Origin: Myxococcota bacterium
Lineage (GTDB): Bacteria > Myxococcota_A > UBA9160 > SMWR01
Length of the DNA stretch: 64,000 nt
Direction: 5' to 3'
NCBI GenBank assembly: GCA_039030075.1
Contig: JBCCEW010000006.1
Coordinates: forward strand, 186,001-250,000
Shown here: one piece after another, positions 1-8,845 of the stretch
Numbering within the stretch: position 1 is the stretch's first letter
Layout of the letters: every line of letters begins with the position of its first letter
Translations under genes and position numbers: made by a program
Notes under the pieces: model-generated
Databases searched by the model: none
Told to the model about the DNA's origin: nothing
Seen by the model: only the letters and a program-made list of their open reading frames with translations

Positions 1-774
1 CACTCGGCCGAGCTGGTGGGGCTGCCGCTGGAGCTGGACGCGGCGGCGATCCGCAGCGCCATCTGCGCGACGGTCCGCGCCAACCCAGGAGCGAAGGCGG
101 TCAAGGTCAGTGCCTATCTGCCTTCGATCGAAGTGGACGTGGTCCCGCTCGACCCACGCGTCACCGTCGCGATCGCGGCCTACGATCCCCAGGCGGACAT
201 CAACGCGGGGAAACCCCAGGCGCCTCACCGGCCCGAGACGCTCTCGATCTGGATCGAGAAGGCGGTGAAGAACCGCCGCGAGGACATCGTGCCGCCCCAG
301 GCGAAGGTCTCGGCCAACTACACGTCGCCGATGCAGGCGAAGTGGAACGCGCGCAAGGCGGGCTACGACGAGATCCTGCTGGTCGATGAAGCCGGTCACG
401 TTGCGGAAGGGCCCACGACGAACGTGTTCCTGGTGGATGCGGCGGGAACCCTGGCGACGCCCACCGAAGAGAAGGTGCTGCTCGGCGTCACGCGGCGCTC
501 GATCCTCGAGCTCGCCGTCGACGAGGGGTTGAACGTCGAAGAGCGCGGCATCCGACCCGAGGAACTGGCGAACGCAGAAGAGGCGTTCCTGACCGGCACC
601 ACCGCAGGCGTCTGGCCGATCGCGAAGATCGACGACAAGCCTCTCGGGGCCGCGGTTCCGGGCCCGGTGAGCCAGCGCCTGCGCGAGCGTTTCCGCGCGG
701 CCACCCGCGGCGCCGACCCCGCCTTCGCGCACTGGCTCACCTACGTGGATACCGAGCGGGCGGGTCGCGGATGA
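1..774 (+). CDS. Class IV PLP aminotransferase, branched-chain type, 5' end cut off
   Basis: PLP-dependent class IV aminotransferase, most likely acting on branched-chain amino acids; a D-amino-acid transaminase or aminodeoxychorismate lyase relative is possible. The frame is open from base 1 (HSAEL precedes the first possible GTG at 16), so the true start and part of the small domain lie outside the window. Visible family hallmarks are the PLP-binding lysine in AKVSANYTS, the EGPTTNVF cofactor loop and the TGTTAGVWPI segment near the C-terminus. Its stop overlaps the trpS start as ATGA, so the two genes are probably cotranscribed and translationally coupled. Substrate specificity cannot be read from the sequence alone. 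Confidence 0.82.
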   Translation, partial: HSAELVGLPLELDAAAIRSAICATVRANPGAKAVKVSAYLPSIEVDVVPLDPRVTVAIAAYDPQADINAGKPQAPHRPETLSIWIEKAVKNRREDIVPPQAKVSANYTSPMQAKWNARKAGYDEILLVDEAGHVAEGPTTNVFLVDAAGTLATPTEEKVLLGVTRRSILELAVDEGLNVEERGIRPEELANAEEAFLTGTTAGVWPIAKIDDKPLGAAVPGPVSQRLRERFRAATRGADPAFAHWLTYVDTERAGRG

Positions 775-1781
775 GCGCTCCCGAACCGAGTACGAAGGGC
801 CGCAAGAGGGTGCTGTCGGGGGTGCAGCCCTCCGGCGACTTCCTTCACATCGGCAACTACTTCGGGGCGCTGCGCCAGTTCGTGGAGCTGCAGGAAGCCC
901 ACGAGATGCTCCTCTTCATCGCGGACTACCACTCGATGAACAGCGTGCGTGACGGCGCCGCCCGGCGGACCTATACGCACGCTGTCGCCCTCGACTACCT
1001 GGCCTGCGGCCTCGATCCCGAGCGGGCGATGCTGTTCCGCCAGTCGGACGTCCCCGAGGTCACCGAATTGACCTGGATGCTCTCGACGGTGACGCCGATG
1101 GGACTTCTCGAGCGCGGCCATGCCTACAAGGACAAGGTGGCGGCGGGTCAGCCCAGTGACCACGGCCTCTTCGCCTACCCGGTGCTCCAGGCCGCCGACA
1201 TCCTGATCTACCACTCGGATCTCGTTCCGGTCGGCCAGGATCAGAAACAGCACATCGAGATGGCCCGAGACATCGCCCAGCGCTTCAACCACACCTACGG
1301 CGAAGACCTGCTCGTGCTACCCGAGCCCTACATTCCCGAAGAGGTCGCGGTGATTCCCGGCACCGACGGGCGCAAGATGAGCAAGTCGTACGGCAACGCG
1401 ATCTCGATGTTCGACAAGCCGAAGGCGGTGAAGAAGTCCGTGATGGGGATCGTCACCGACTCGACGCCGGTGGAGGAGCCGAAGGACACGTCCGGGCACC
1501 TGTTCCAGCTCTGGTCCCTGTTCGCGGATGCGGCCGAGCGCGAGGAGATGTTCGCGCGCGCCAAGGGCGGCGGGCTCGGCTACGGCGACGTGAAGAAGGA
1601 CCTGCTCCAACGGGTGAACGCCACCTTCGAACCGATGCGCGAACGACGGGCGGCGCTCGAAGCGAAGCCCGAAGAAGTCGACGCGGTGCTCGCCGACGGC
1701 GCGACGCGCGCGCGAGCGATCGCCCAGCCCGTGCTCGAACGCTGCCGCGAGGCGAGTGGTCTGGGCGCGGCGCGCTCCTAG
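771..1781 (+). CDS. trpS: Tryptophanyl-tRNA synthetase
   Basis: Cytoplasmic class I aminoacyl-tRNA synthetase that charges tRNA-Trp with tryptophan using ATP. The 336-residue length is normal for bacterial TrpS. The HIGN signature is at residues 26-29, following SGVQPSGDFL, and the KMSKS loop lies near residue 203. The start ATG overlaps the stop of the upstream aminotransferase gene (ATGA). The gene ends 10 bases before the convergent ABC permease gene, leaving no room for a separate terminator. Confidence 0.97.
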   Translation: MSAPEPSTKGRKRVLSGVQPSGDFLHIGNYFGALRQFVELQEAHEMLLFIADYHSMNSVRDGAARRTYTHAVALDYLACGLDPERAMLFRQSDVPEVTELTWMLSTVTPMGLLERGHAYKDKVAAGQPSDHGLFAYPVLQAADILIYHSDLVPVGQDQKQHIEMARDIAQRFNHTYGEDLLVLPEPYIPEEVAVIPGTDGRKMSKSYGNAISMFDKPKAVKKSVMGIVTDSTPVEEPKDTSGHLFQLWSLFADAAEREEMFARAKGGGLGYGDVKKDLLQRVNATFEPMRERRAALEAKPEEVDAVLADGATRARAIAQPVLERCREASGLGAARS

Positions 1782-1791
1782 CCAACCCTTC

Positions 1792-2970
1792 CTAGACGTG
1801 GCGCAGCGCTGCCACGATCTCGAGGCGCGCGGCCGAACGCGCCGGCAGGAAGCCGCCGACGCCGCCGATCAACGCGGCCATGATCATGCCTTGCGCGAGG
1901 CTTGCGCCGCCGACGTCGAGCTCGAACGCCATGCCGACCAGCGAGAGGGCGAAGCCGTCCCACGCAAAGGCGAGGCCGATCCCGAGGATTCCGCCCAGCA
2001 GGGAGACGAGCGTGCTCTCGAGCAAGAGCGACGCTCCAACGCGCCAGCGTCCAAAACCCAGCGCACGCAGGGTGCCCATCTCGCGAATGCGCTGGCTCAT
2101 CGTCGCGTACATGGTGTTCGCACCGGCGACGATCGCCCCCAGTCCCATCAGCGCACCGATCAGGTTGCCCAGGTAGACGAAGGCTACCGACGCGCGTTGG
2201 AGCCGCGCGTAGTACTCGGGTTCGGTCTTCGCGCTCACGCTGACCTGACGGGAGGTCTCGAGGCGCTCGACGAGGGCGACGGCTTCTTCGGGGCTCTCGG
2301 TTCGAAGCACGACGGCCGACGACTCGCGCCGACCGCTTTTGCCCCGGAGGTCCTCGATCGGCAGCCAGAGTTCACTCTCGAAGAATTGACCCTCCGCACC
2401 GAGGATGCCGACGACACGGTAGGCGCGATCACGAATCCGCAGCTCGGATCCCACCGAGACGTTGCCCACGTTCTCGGGCACGAGCCGTCCGATCAGCAGC
2501 TCGCCCGGGGCTGACGGCAGTCGCCCTGCGATCAGCCGCACGCCGGGGTGCACGAGGAACGCATCGGGCGTGTAGCCCCTCATCATGATGTAGCGCCGGT
2601 TCTCCGGGTTCTCGGGGTCGGTACCCGGCACCGGGACGCTCCGGTCGTCGAGGAGCTCGACGCTGGCGAGTGGGGCTCCCTCCGCGTTGCGGAGCACGCC
2701 GGCGGTGTAGCGGACGGCGTTCACGGTCGGCGTGTCCAGCCGCGAACTTTCTGCGCTGCTCGCGCCTTTCGAGAGCACCACGACGTTCGAGGGGTCTCCC
2801 GTGCTCGTCGCCATTCCCGCGAGAGAACGCGCGGTGGCGCCCATCACGACATAGACCATCACAGAAATCGCGACGCCGAACAGGGTGACGCTCGTCGCCC
2901 CTTTTCGGGCGAGCGCGTTGCGCCAGGCGTAGCGCAGCGGGAGGAGCGCGCGGCTGAAAGCGCTGCTCAT
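1792..2970 (-). CDS. ABC exporter permease, FtsX/MacB type (second permease)
   Basis: Integral membrane permease of the MacB/LolCE-like (FtsX) class. One N-terminal transmembrane segment (about residues 20-45) is followed by a large periplasmic MacB-PCD-type domain and three C-terminal membrane segments ending in LPARSAARLEIVAALRHV, which includes the usual cytoplasmic coupling helix. It is the last gene of a four-gene minus-strand operon (adaptor, ATPase, permease, permease), with 4-base start/stop overlaps at each junction. Two different permease genes suggest a heterodimeric channel. Substrate unknown; lipoprotein, peptide or small-molecule export are all possible. Confidence 0.88.
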   Translation of the reverse strand: MSSAFSRALLPLRYAWRNALARKGATSVTLFGVAISVMVYVVMGATARSLAGMATSTGDPSNVVVLSKGASSAESSRLDTPTVNAVRYTAGVLRNAEGAPLASVELLDDRSVPVPGTDPENPENRRYIMMRGYTPDAFLVHPGVRLIAGRLPSAPGELLIGRLVPENVGNVSVGSELRIRDRAYRVVGILGAEGQFFESELWLPIEDLRGKSGRRESSAVVLRTESPEEAVALVERLETSRQVSVSAKTEPEYYARLQRASVAFVYLGNLIGALMGLGAIVAGANTMYATMSQRIREMGTLRALGFGRWRVGASLLLESTLVSLLGGILGIGLAFAWDGFALSLVGMAFELDVGGASLAQGMIMAALIGGVGGFLPARSAARLEIVAALRHV

Positions 2971-4132
2971 TCGCTGTACCGCAGGGCTTCGGTGATGGTC
3001 ATGCGTACTGCGCTCCAGGCAGGCTGCGCACCGGCCAGAATGCCGAGCGGGATCGAGAGCAACGCCGACCGCAGCACCACGGAGGGGTCCGTGATGAATT
3101 CGAATCCCGCGCCCGGGATGCGCACTTGGCCGCTGCTGAAAACGGCGTAGGCGAACAGCGCCCCGATCACGCCGCCGGTCACGGCCACGAGCATCGCCTC
3201 GGCGAGCACCAGGCTGATCACGCGTTCTTTTCCGTATCCGAGCGCGCGAAGGGTCCCGATCTCGCGGGTGCGCTCGCGGACGCCGATCGCCACACTGTTG
3301 CCGACGACCAGCAGCGTGACGGCCAGGGCCAGGTAGCCCACCAGGCGCAACCCGTTCATGGCGTCCGAGAGGCCGGCAATGAACGGTGCGATGTGGCTCT
3401 TCTCGGTCACGGTCTCGGTGGACATCACGTAGTTCGCGAAACGCGCGTCGATGGCGTCGGCCGCGGCGGATGCGGTGCCCGCATCTTCGGTTCGGACCTG
3501 GACGAAGGTGACCCGGCCGGCACCCCCCATCACGTCTTCGAGGTAGTCGAGCCGGACGACCGCGACCCGATCGAGCCGATCTCCCTTCGCGATGTCCCCG
3601 GCGATCTCGAAGCTCAGGGGCGGAGTTCGTCCTCGCCCCCGGATCGTCACCCGCTCGCCCACCTTCCAGCCGTTGTCGGCGAGCAGACGCTCTCCGACCA
3701 GGGCGACGGTCCGCTCGGTGAGGAAGCGCCGCAGCTCCCCTCCGGTCACGCCCATCGGAATCCCCATCTTCAGATGGGAATCCGAGGTGACGCCCATGGC
3801 CACGGCGAAGCTCCCCTCGCGCCTGCCTTGGCCAAAGTGGAAACGCACCGGGGACGCGGCGCGCACCCCCGGAAGGCTCTCGACCTGCTCGGCGTAGCTG
3901 GCCGGAAGCCGGGCGCGCCAGCGACTGAGCCGGTCCTTGGGCTGGACGAAGAGCAGGGCGTCGCTCGACGTGCCGCGGACGACGTTGCTCATCGTGTAGA
4001 GCAGGCTCTCGAGGGAGGTGAACAGGAAGAAGGCGATCACCAGGCCGAGGAAGGTCAGCGCCGTGCGCCGCGGGCTGCGTCGGAGCTGCCGTCCGACCAG
4101 CGGCGCCTGACGGGCGAGTTCGTGCAGCACGC

Positions 4133-4136
<4 letters not shown>
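2967..4136 (-). CDS. ABC exporter permease, FtsX/MacB type (first permease)
   Basis: Partner permease of the tripartite exporter, with the same topology: an N-terminal membrane helix (TALTFLGLVIAFFLFTSLES), a periplasmic domain of about 200 residues, then three C-terminal helices and the AWSAVRMTITEALRYSE tail. The stretch RTREIGTLRALGYGKERV between helices is the characteristic FtsX coupling region that meets the ATPase. Its ATG overlaps the ATPase stop (ATGA), and its own stop overlaps the next permease start. Its periplasmic domain differs clearly from that of the second permease, which argues against a recent duplication. Confidence 0.88.
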
Positions 4137-4809
<673 letters not shown>

Positions 4810-4813
<4 letters not shown>

Positions 4814-6015
4814 GACGCGGGCAGGGCCACCGGGTCGCCATCGCCGAGACTCGGAGGCGGCGCCTCGACGAGCGGGGTGCCCTCTTCCGGGCCCTCGTCG
4901 ATCACGAAGAATCCGTCCTCGGTCTCGCGGCCGGTCACGGTCGCGGCGGTCACGCGCCCGTCTTCCACGCTGAACACGACGCGTCGTCCGCCGCGTTCCA
5001 CCACGGACGAGATCGGGACGGCCCGACGTACCTCGATCGGGGCGCTCGGCTCCGCTTCCAGGAAACTCACCTTCGCCGACATCTCGGGGAGCAGCTCGCG
5101 TTCGGGCTCGCGAATGCGCACGGTCACCGGCACGACGCCCTTCTGGCGGTCGGCCATGGCCGCGATCTCGACGACATCGGCAAGGTAGCGGCGTCGCGGC
5201 ATCGCTTCGGGGGTCACCAGGGCGACGCCGCCGAGCGCGACCTTGCGGATCTCGGTTTCGCCCACCTCGAGCGAGACCTCGAGGGAGGAGAGATCGGCCA
5301 GGGTCACGACCGCCGTGCCCGGGTCGCCCTCGGCGGTCACACCGATGGTCAGGAACTCGCCGACGTCGCGGATCTTGCGGATCACCGTGCCGTCGATCGG
5401 CGCGACGATCGTACGGTTGTCGTAGGCCACCTGGGCGAGATCGCGTCGCGCAGCCGCTACGTCGCGCTGGGTGCGGGTTCGATCGAGCTCGGCCTGCGAG
5501 GCGGCGCCGCGCTGCTGCAGGCGCTCGAGGCGGCGGAGTTCGCGCGTCGCGTCGGCGAACTCGGCGCGCGCGAGAGAAAGGTTGGCGCGCGCTTCGTCGC
5601 TCTCGAGTCGCGCCACCAGGTCCCCCACCACCACCTGTTGGTTCTCGGCGACGGACATCTCGACGATCTTGCCCTGGGCCTTGCTCGAGAGGGTGATCTG
5701 ACGGTGGGCTTCCAGGTAGCCCGACGCCGATAGCAGGACCGGCGGCGAGCCCACGTCGCGCCAGGCGACGGTGACCAGGTCGACCTCCGGAGGTGCGGTA
5801 AGGCGCCCCCAGACGATCCAACCGACTCCCAGGAAGGCGAGCAGACCGACGATCCAAGGCCAGCGTCGTCGCCGGCGCGGGCGCCCGGTGGCGTCCGGTC
5901 GGGCCTCGCCGCGCAGGACGGCGAGATCGCGGGCCAGGCCCTCGTCCGGCGCATTCGCCGGGCGCGGGCCCCGGGCCGCGGATGCGGCCGGGGGGGACGA
6001 AGAATCGGTGGACAT
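4810..6015 (-). CDS. Periplasmic adaptor (membrane fusion protein) of the ABC exporter
   Basis: HlyD/MacA-family adaptor of 401 residues. It has a charged, disordered cytoplasmic start, a single membrane anchor (about residues 50-66, WIVGLLAFLGVGWIVWG), then two half-motifs of the biotinyl-lipoyl-like domain (around YLEAHRQITLSSKAQG and NRTIVAPIDGTVIRK) flanking an alpha-helical hairpin, then beta-barrel domains. It would link the two permeases to an outer-membrane factor that is not encoded here. First gene of the operon. GGAG lies 5 bases before the ATG, and a TAGGCT -10-like hexamer is present at 6045-6050 on this strand. Confidence 0.88.
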
Positions 6016-6118
6016 CGGACTCCGGGGCGCAGGCGCAGCCGAGAGCCTAGCGATCCACCCCGAAGTCGGCCCGGCGGGAGACCCCGCCAGGAGCCCGCAG
6101 CCGTGACCGCGAGCCGTG

Positions 6119-6898
6119 TCAGCGCATCATTTCCCCGGTGTTCACCAGCAGGTTCTGCCCGGTGATCGCGCGGGCCCGGTCCGAGCAGAAGAAGATCGCG
6201 GCCTCGGCGACTTCCTCGTCGGCGGTCATGCGCTTCATCGCGAAGTCGCCGGTGATCTCGCCGACCACGTCATCGAGCGGGCGGTCCTCCTGCTTCGCGC
6301 GGGCCGACAGGAATCCCTCGACCGGCGGACCCCACATCCAGCTCGGTACGACCATGTTCACGCGGACGTTGTCGGGACCGAGTTCCTGGGCGAGGTAGTA
6401 CATCGAAGAGAGCAGGGCGCCCTTCGACGCGGCGTAGCCCGCCTGGGGCAGCGACGGCAGGAACATGGACTGGGAGCCGATCAGCACGATCGACCCACCG
6501 CCGGCCTTCTTCATGACCGGGTGGAGCGATCGCAAGAGCGTCCAGATGCCGACCACGTTGGTGTCGAAGGCCTTCCGCCAGTTCTCGAAGTCGGTGTCGT
6601 GAAGCCCGCCGAAGGCGTTCTCGTAGGCCGCCACGCCGACCAGAGCGTCGACGCTCCCGAAGCGCTCGACCCCTTCCGCGACGAGCGTGTCACAGGCCGC
6701 GCCATCGGAGATGTCGGTGGCCCGGTAGGCGACGCGTTTTCCGCTCGGGTCGAGCTCCTTCGCCGCCGCTTCCAGCGTGGCTTCGGTGCGCGCGGCCAGC
6801 AGCAGGTTCGCGCCGTCGCGTAGCGCGGTCTCGGCCACTTCACGTCCCAGGCCGGCGCCCACGCCAGCCACCAGAACCGTCTTGCCTTCGAGGATCAT
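6119..6898 (-). CDS. Short-chain dehydrogenase/reductase
   Basis: Classical SDR-fold NAD(P)-dependent oxidoreductase, 259 residues. The Rossmann glycine motif is VAGVGAGLG near the N-terminus, a catalytic serine follows GGSIVLIGS, and Tyr-Lys is in AGYAASKGA. The C-terminal TGQNLLVNTGEMM segment is typical of SDRs. The usual NNAG is replaced by a GVAAYEN sequence. I chose ATG 6898, not the upstream 6937 start, because GGGAG sits just before it and the family motif begins within ten residues. It lies 59 bases downstream of the DapB-like gene on the same strand, so the two dehydrogenases probably form one operon under the adjacent TetR. Substrate unknown. Confidence 0.88.
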   Translation of the reverse strand: MILEGKTVLVAGVGAGLGREVAETALRDGANLLLAARTEATLEAAAKELDPSGKRVAYRATDISDGAACDTLVAEGVERFGSVDALVGVAAYENAFGGLHDTDFENWRKAFDTNVVGIWTLLRSLHPVMKKAGGGSIVLIGSQSMFLPSLPQAGYAASKGALLSSMYYLAQELGPDNVRVNMVVPSWMWGPPVEGFLSARAKQEDRPLDDVVGEITGDFAMKRMTADEEVAEAAIFFCSDRARAITGQNLLVNTGEMMR

Positions 6899-6957
6899 GG
6901 GAGGTCTCCCTGCGACGTCGTCGCGAAAGTGGATCAAAGAGGGGAGGGCGCGGTCGT

Positions 6958-8025
6958 TCAGACCACGCGGTGCATGTTGCCGTGTCCGGGAACCAGCGGC
7001 AGATCGAGGGCCGAGAGAACGCCGGGCTCGGCCGCGCAGACGGCGGGAATGGCGTTCACCGCACGCATGCCCGTCGCGAGACAGCCGCCCGCGTTCGGAT
7101 CACCCCCAGCGCCGCGGAACGTGGTCTCCTGGACGATGTTGGGGCTGCCATCGATGATCACCCGGTAGGCGTCGTTCTCTTCGATCTTCGCGCGGGGCCA
7201 GTCGGGCGCGGCAGCGGTCGTGATGCGGTTGCAGTGCTCGACGACGATGCGCGGTTCGCCATCGACCCAACCGCGAATTTCGAAGCGTATGGCCGCACAG
7301 CAGCCGGGCTCGATCACCCCGTTCTGGTACTCGATGCGCTCGGGCGCTTCCCACTTCTCCCAGACCGTGTCGATCTGCTCGAGCTCGACACCGAGCGCAT
7401 CCGCGACCATCGGCACGGTGTGTCCCCAGGAGAAGATCAGCACCTTCGGCGTTTCGAGCAGCGCTTTCGTCTGCATCGGTTCGCCGAGCCCCATCGGACC
7501 GTAGTCGCCGGTGTAGCTGGCGTAGTCGAGGATCTCTTGAATGCGGACCCGGTCGACGCGGCCGCAGACCCCGATGAGGGTGAGCGGAATCAGATCGTTG
7601 GCGAACCCGGGGTCGATGCCGGTCGTGAAGCAGCTGGTGCCGCCCTCTTCGCAGGCCTTCTGGATCGGCTCGATCATTCCAGGCGGGCAGGCTTTCGGGT
7701 AGACGAAGGGCGTCATGGCCGTCGACACGACGTTCTTGCCTGCGCGCAGCGCGCGCGAGAGGTGGTCGATGTTCAGCGCGGCACGTTCCGCCGTGGGTCC
7801 GAAGTGGGCGACCGCGTCGGCGTCGAGGGCGAGCGCCGCGTCGAGGTCGTTGGTCGCGGTGACGCCGATCGGGTCGATGCCCGCGATCTCTCCTGCGTCC
7901 TTGCCGTGCTTGGCTTCGTCGCTGACGACGCAGCCGACGATCTCGAAGTCGGGGTGCTGGACGAGTTCCCGGATCACCATCTTGCCGACGAAACCCGTGC
8001 CCTGGACGATGACGCGGTAGGCCAT
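6958..8025 (-). CDS. DapB-like NAD(P)H-dependent dehydrogenase
   Basis: A 355-residue protein with an N-terminal Rossmann domain (VIVQGTGFVGKMVIRELVQH) like dihydrodipicolinate reductase and 2,4-diaminopentanoate dehydrogenase. It is much longer than true DapB (about 270 residues) and lacks the diagnostic DapB lysine/histidine stretch, so it is unlikely to be the lysine-pathway enzyme. Homologues in actinobacteria and proteobacteria are often annotated 'dihydrodipicolinate reductase' next to SDRs and TetR regulators. AGGAG precedes the ATG. Divergent from the TetR gene and cotranscribed with the SDR. An oxidoreductase of a catabolic pathway is an inference; no substrate can be named. Confidence 0.75.
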   Translation of the reverse strand: MAYRVIVQGTGFVGKMVIRELVQHPDFEIVGCVVSDEAKHGKDAGEIAGIDPIGVTATNDLDAALALDADAVAHFGPTAERAALNIDHLSRALRAGKNVVSTAMTPFVYPKACPPGMIEPIQKACEEGGTSCFTTGIDPGFANDLIPLTLIGVCGRVDRVRIQEILDYASYTGDYGPMGLGEPMQTKALLETPKVLIFSWGHTVPMVADALGVELEQIDTVWEKWEAPERIEYQNGVIEPGCCAAIRFEIRGWVDGEPRIVVEHCNRITTAAAPDWPRAKIEENDAYRVIIDGSPNIVQETTFRGAGGDPNAGGCLATGMRAVNAIPAVCAAEPGVLSALDLPLVPGHGNMHRVV

Positions 8026-8130
8026 GGAGGCTCCTGTTCATGCCGCTCGCGGGTGGCTGTGAGCGCTCCGAGCGGCAGCGGGGCCGCTGCGTGGCCGGCA
8101 GCGGCGGATTGGAGGAAATCGAAAGGAGGT

Positions 8131-8153
8131 TTACACTCTCGACCAAGGTGTAA
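8131..8153. promoter_or_regulatory. Palindromic operator between divergent dapB-like and tetR genes
   Basis: Inverted repeat TTACAC, 11-base spacer, GTGTAA, placed in the 131-base divergent intergenic region immediately before the TetR start. Size, symmetry and position are those of a TetR-family operator that could repress both its own gene and the dehydrogenase operon. Confidence 0.6.
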
Positions 8154-8156
8154 CGT

Positions 8157-8789
8157 TTGTCAACGAGCCCGAAACCGCACAGGAACCGGCCGAGCCGCTC
8201 ACGGCGTCGTGGCAGCGCCTGGGACGGCGATCGTCCGCAGCCGGCCGCGGCGCGCGAACGCTTGCTCGAGGCCGCAGAACGCTGCGTCGCCCGGGACGGG
8301 CTCGCCCAACTCGGGATCGCCGGGGTGGCGGCAGAGGCCGGGGTGAGCCGCCCGACCGTGTACCGCTACTTCCAGGACCGCCGCGAGCTGATCCAGGCCA
8401 CGTTGATGCGTTCGGGCGAGGCGCTCTCGTCGCGGGTGGCCGACCACCTCTCGGGCTTCGACGACCCGGGGGCGATGGCCCTCGAGACCGTGCGCCTCTC
8501 CCTCCGTGCCACCCAGCGCGATCCGCTCCTGCGCCAGGTGTGGACCAACGCTTCCCTCGACGCCTCGGCTCTGGCCGGCTTCACCCAGCCGTTCGCGATC
8601 GCCCTGACCGAACGCGCGATCCGACCGCTTGCCGACGCAGCGGGCTGGAGCGCCCGCGAATCCACCGAGGCGAGCGAGACGTTGATGCGGTTCGTGTTGT
8701 CCCTCCTGGCCGCGCCGGGGCCCTCCCGATCCGACGCGGCGCTGCGTGGGTACCTACGGCGCCGGTTGCTGCCGGCGCTCGGTCTCTGA
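8157..8789 (+). CDS. TetR-family transcriptional regulator
   Basis: DNA-binding repressor of 210 residues. The N-terminal helix-turn-helix is ARERLLEAAERCVARDG through VSRPTVYRYFQDRRELIQ; the C-terminal ligand-binding region is variable. The start is TTG 8157: an in-frame TAA lies two codons upstream (8151-8153) and no other start codon precedes the HTH. An AAGGTG ribosome-binding sequence overlaps the palindromic operator, so repressor binding would also cover the translation start region. It probably regulates the divergent DapB-like/SDR operon. Confidence 0.87.
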   Translation: MSTSPKPHRNRPSRSRRRGSAWDGDRPQPAAARERLLEAAERCVARDGLAQLGIAGVAAEAGVSRPTVYRYFQDRRELIQATLMRSGEALSSRVADHLSGFDDPGAMALETVRLSLRATQRDPLLRQVWTNASLDASALAGFTQPFAIALTERAIRPLADAAGWSARESTEASETLMRFVLSLLAAPGPSRSDAALRGYLRRRLLPALGL

Positions 8790-8833
8790 GCACCTACGGC
8801 GCGGCGCGTTTGCACGGGGTCGAAGCTCCTCCC

Positions 8834-8839
8834 TACGAT
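8834..8839 (+). promoter_or_regulatory. -10 hexamer TACGAT, leaderless-type
   Basis: TACGAT lies exactly 6 bases before GTG 8846, so transcription would be expected to begin at or next to the start codon. No clear -35 element is visible. The same spacing is seen before the MOSC gene. Confidence 0.45.
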
Positions 8840-8845
8840 GCCCGC

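Noticed and set aside
4814-5857. N-terminal extension of the ABC ATPase
   Set aside because: Overlaps the adaptor gene, Arg-rich noise; the GTG at 4813 fits the family start and overlaps the adaptor stop.
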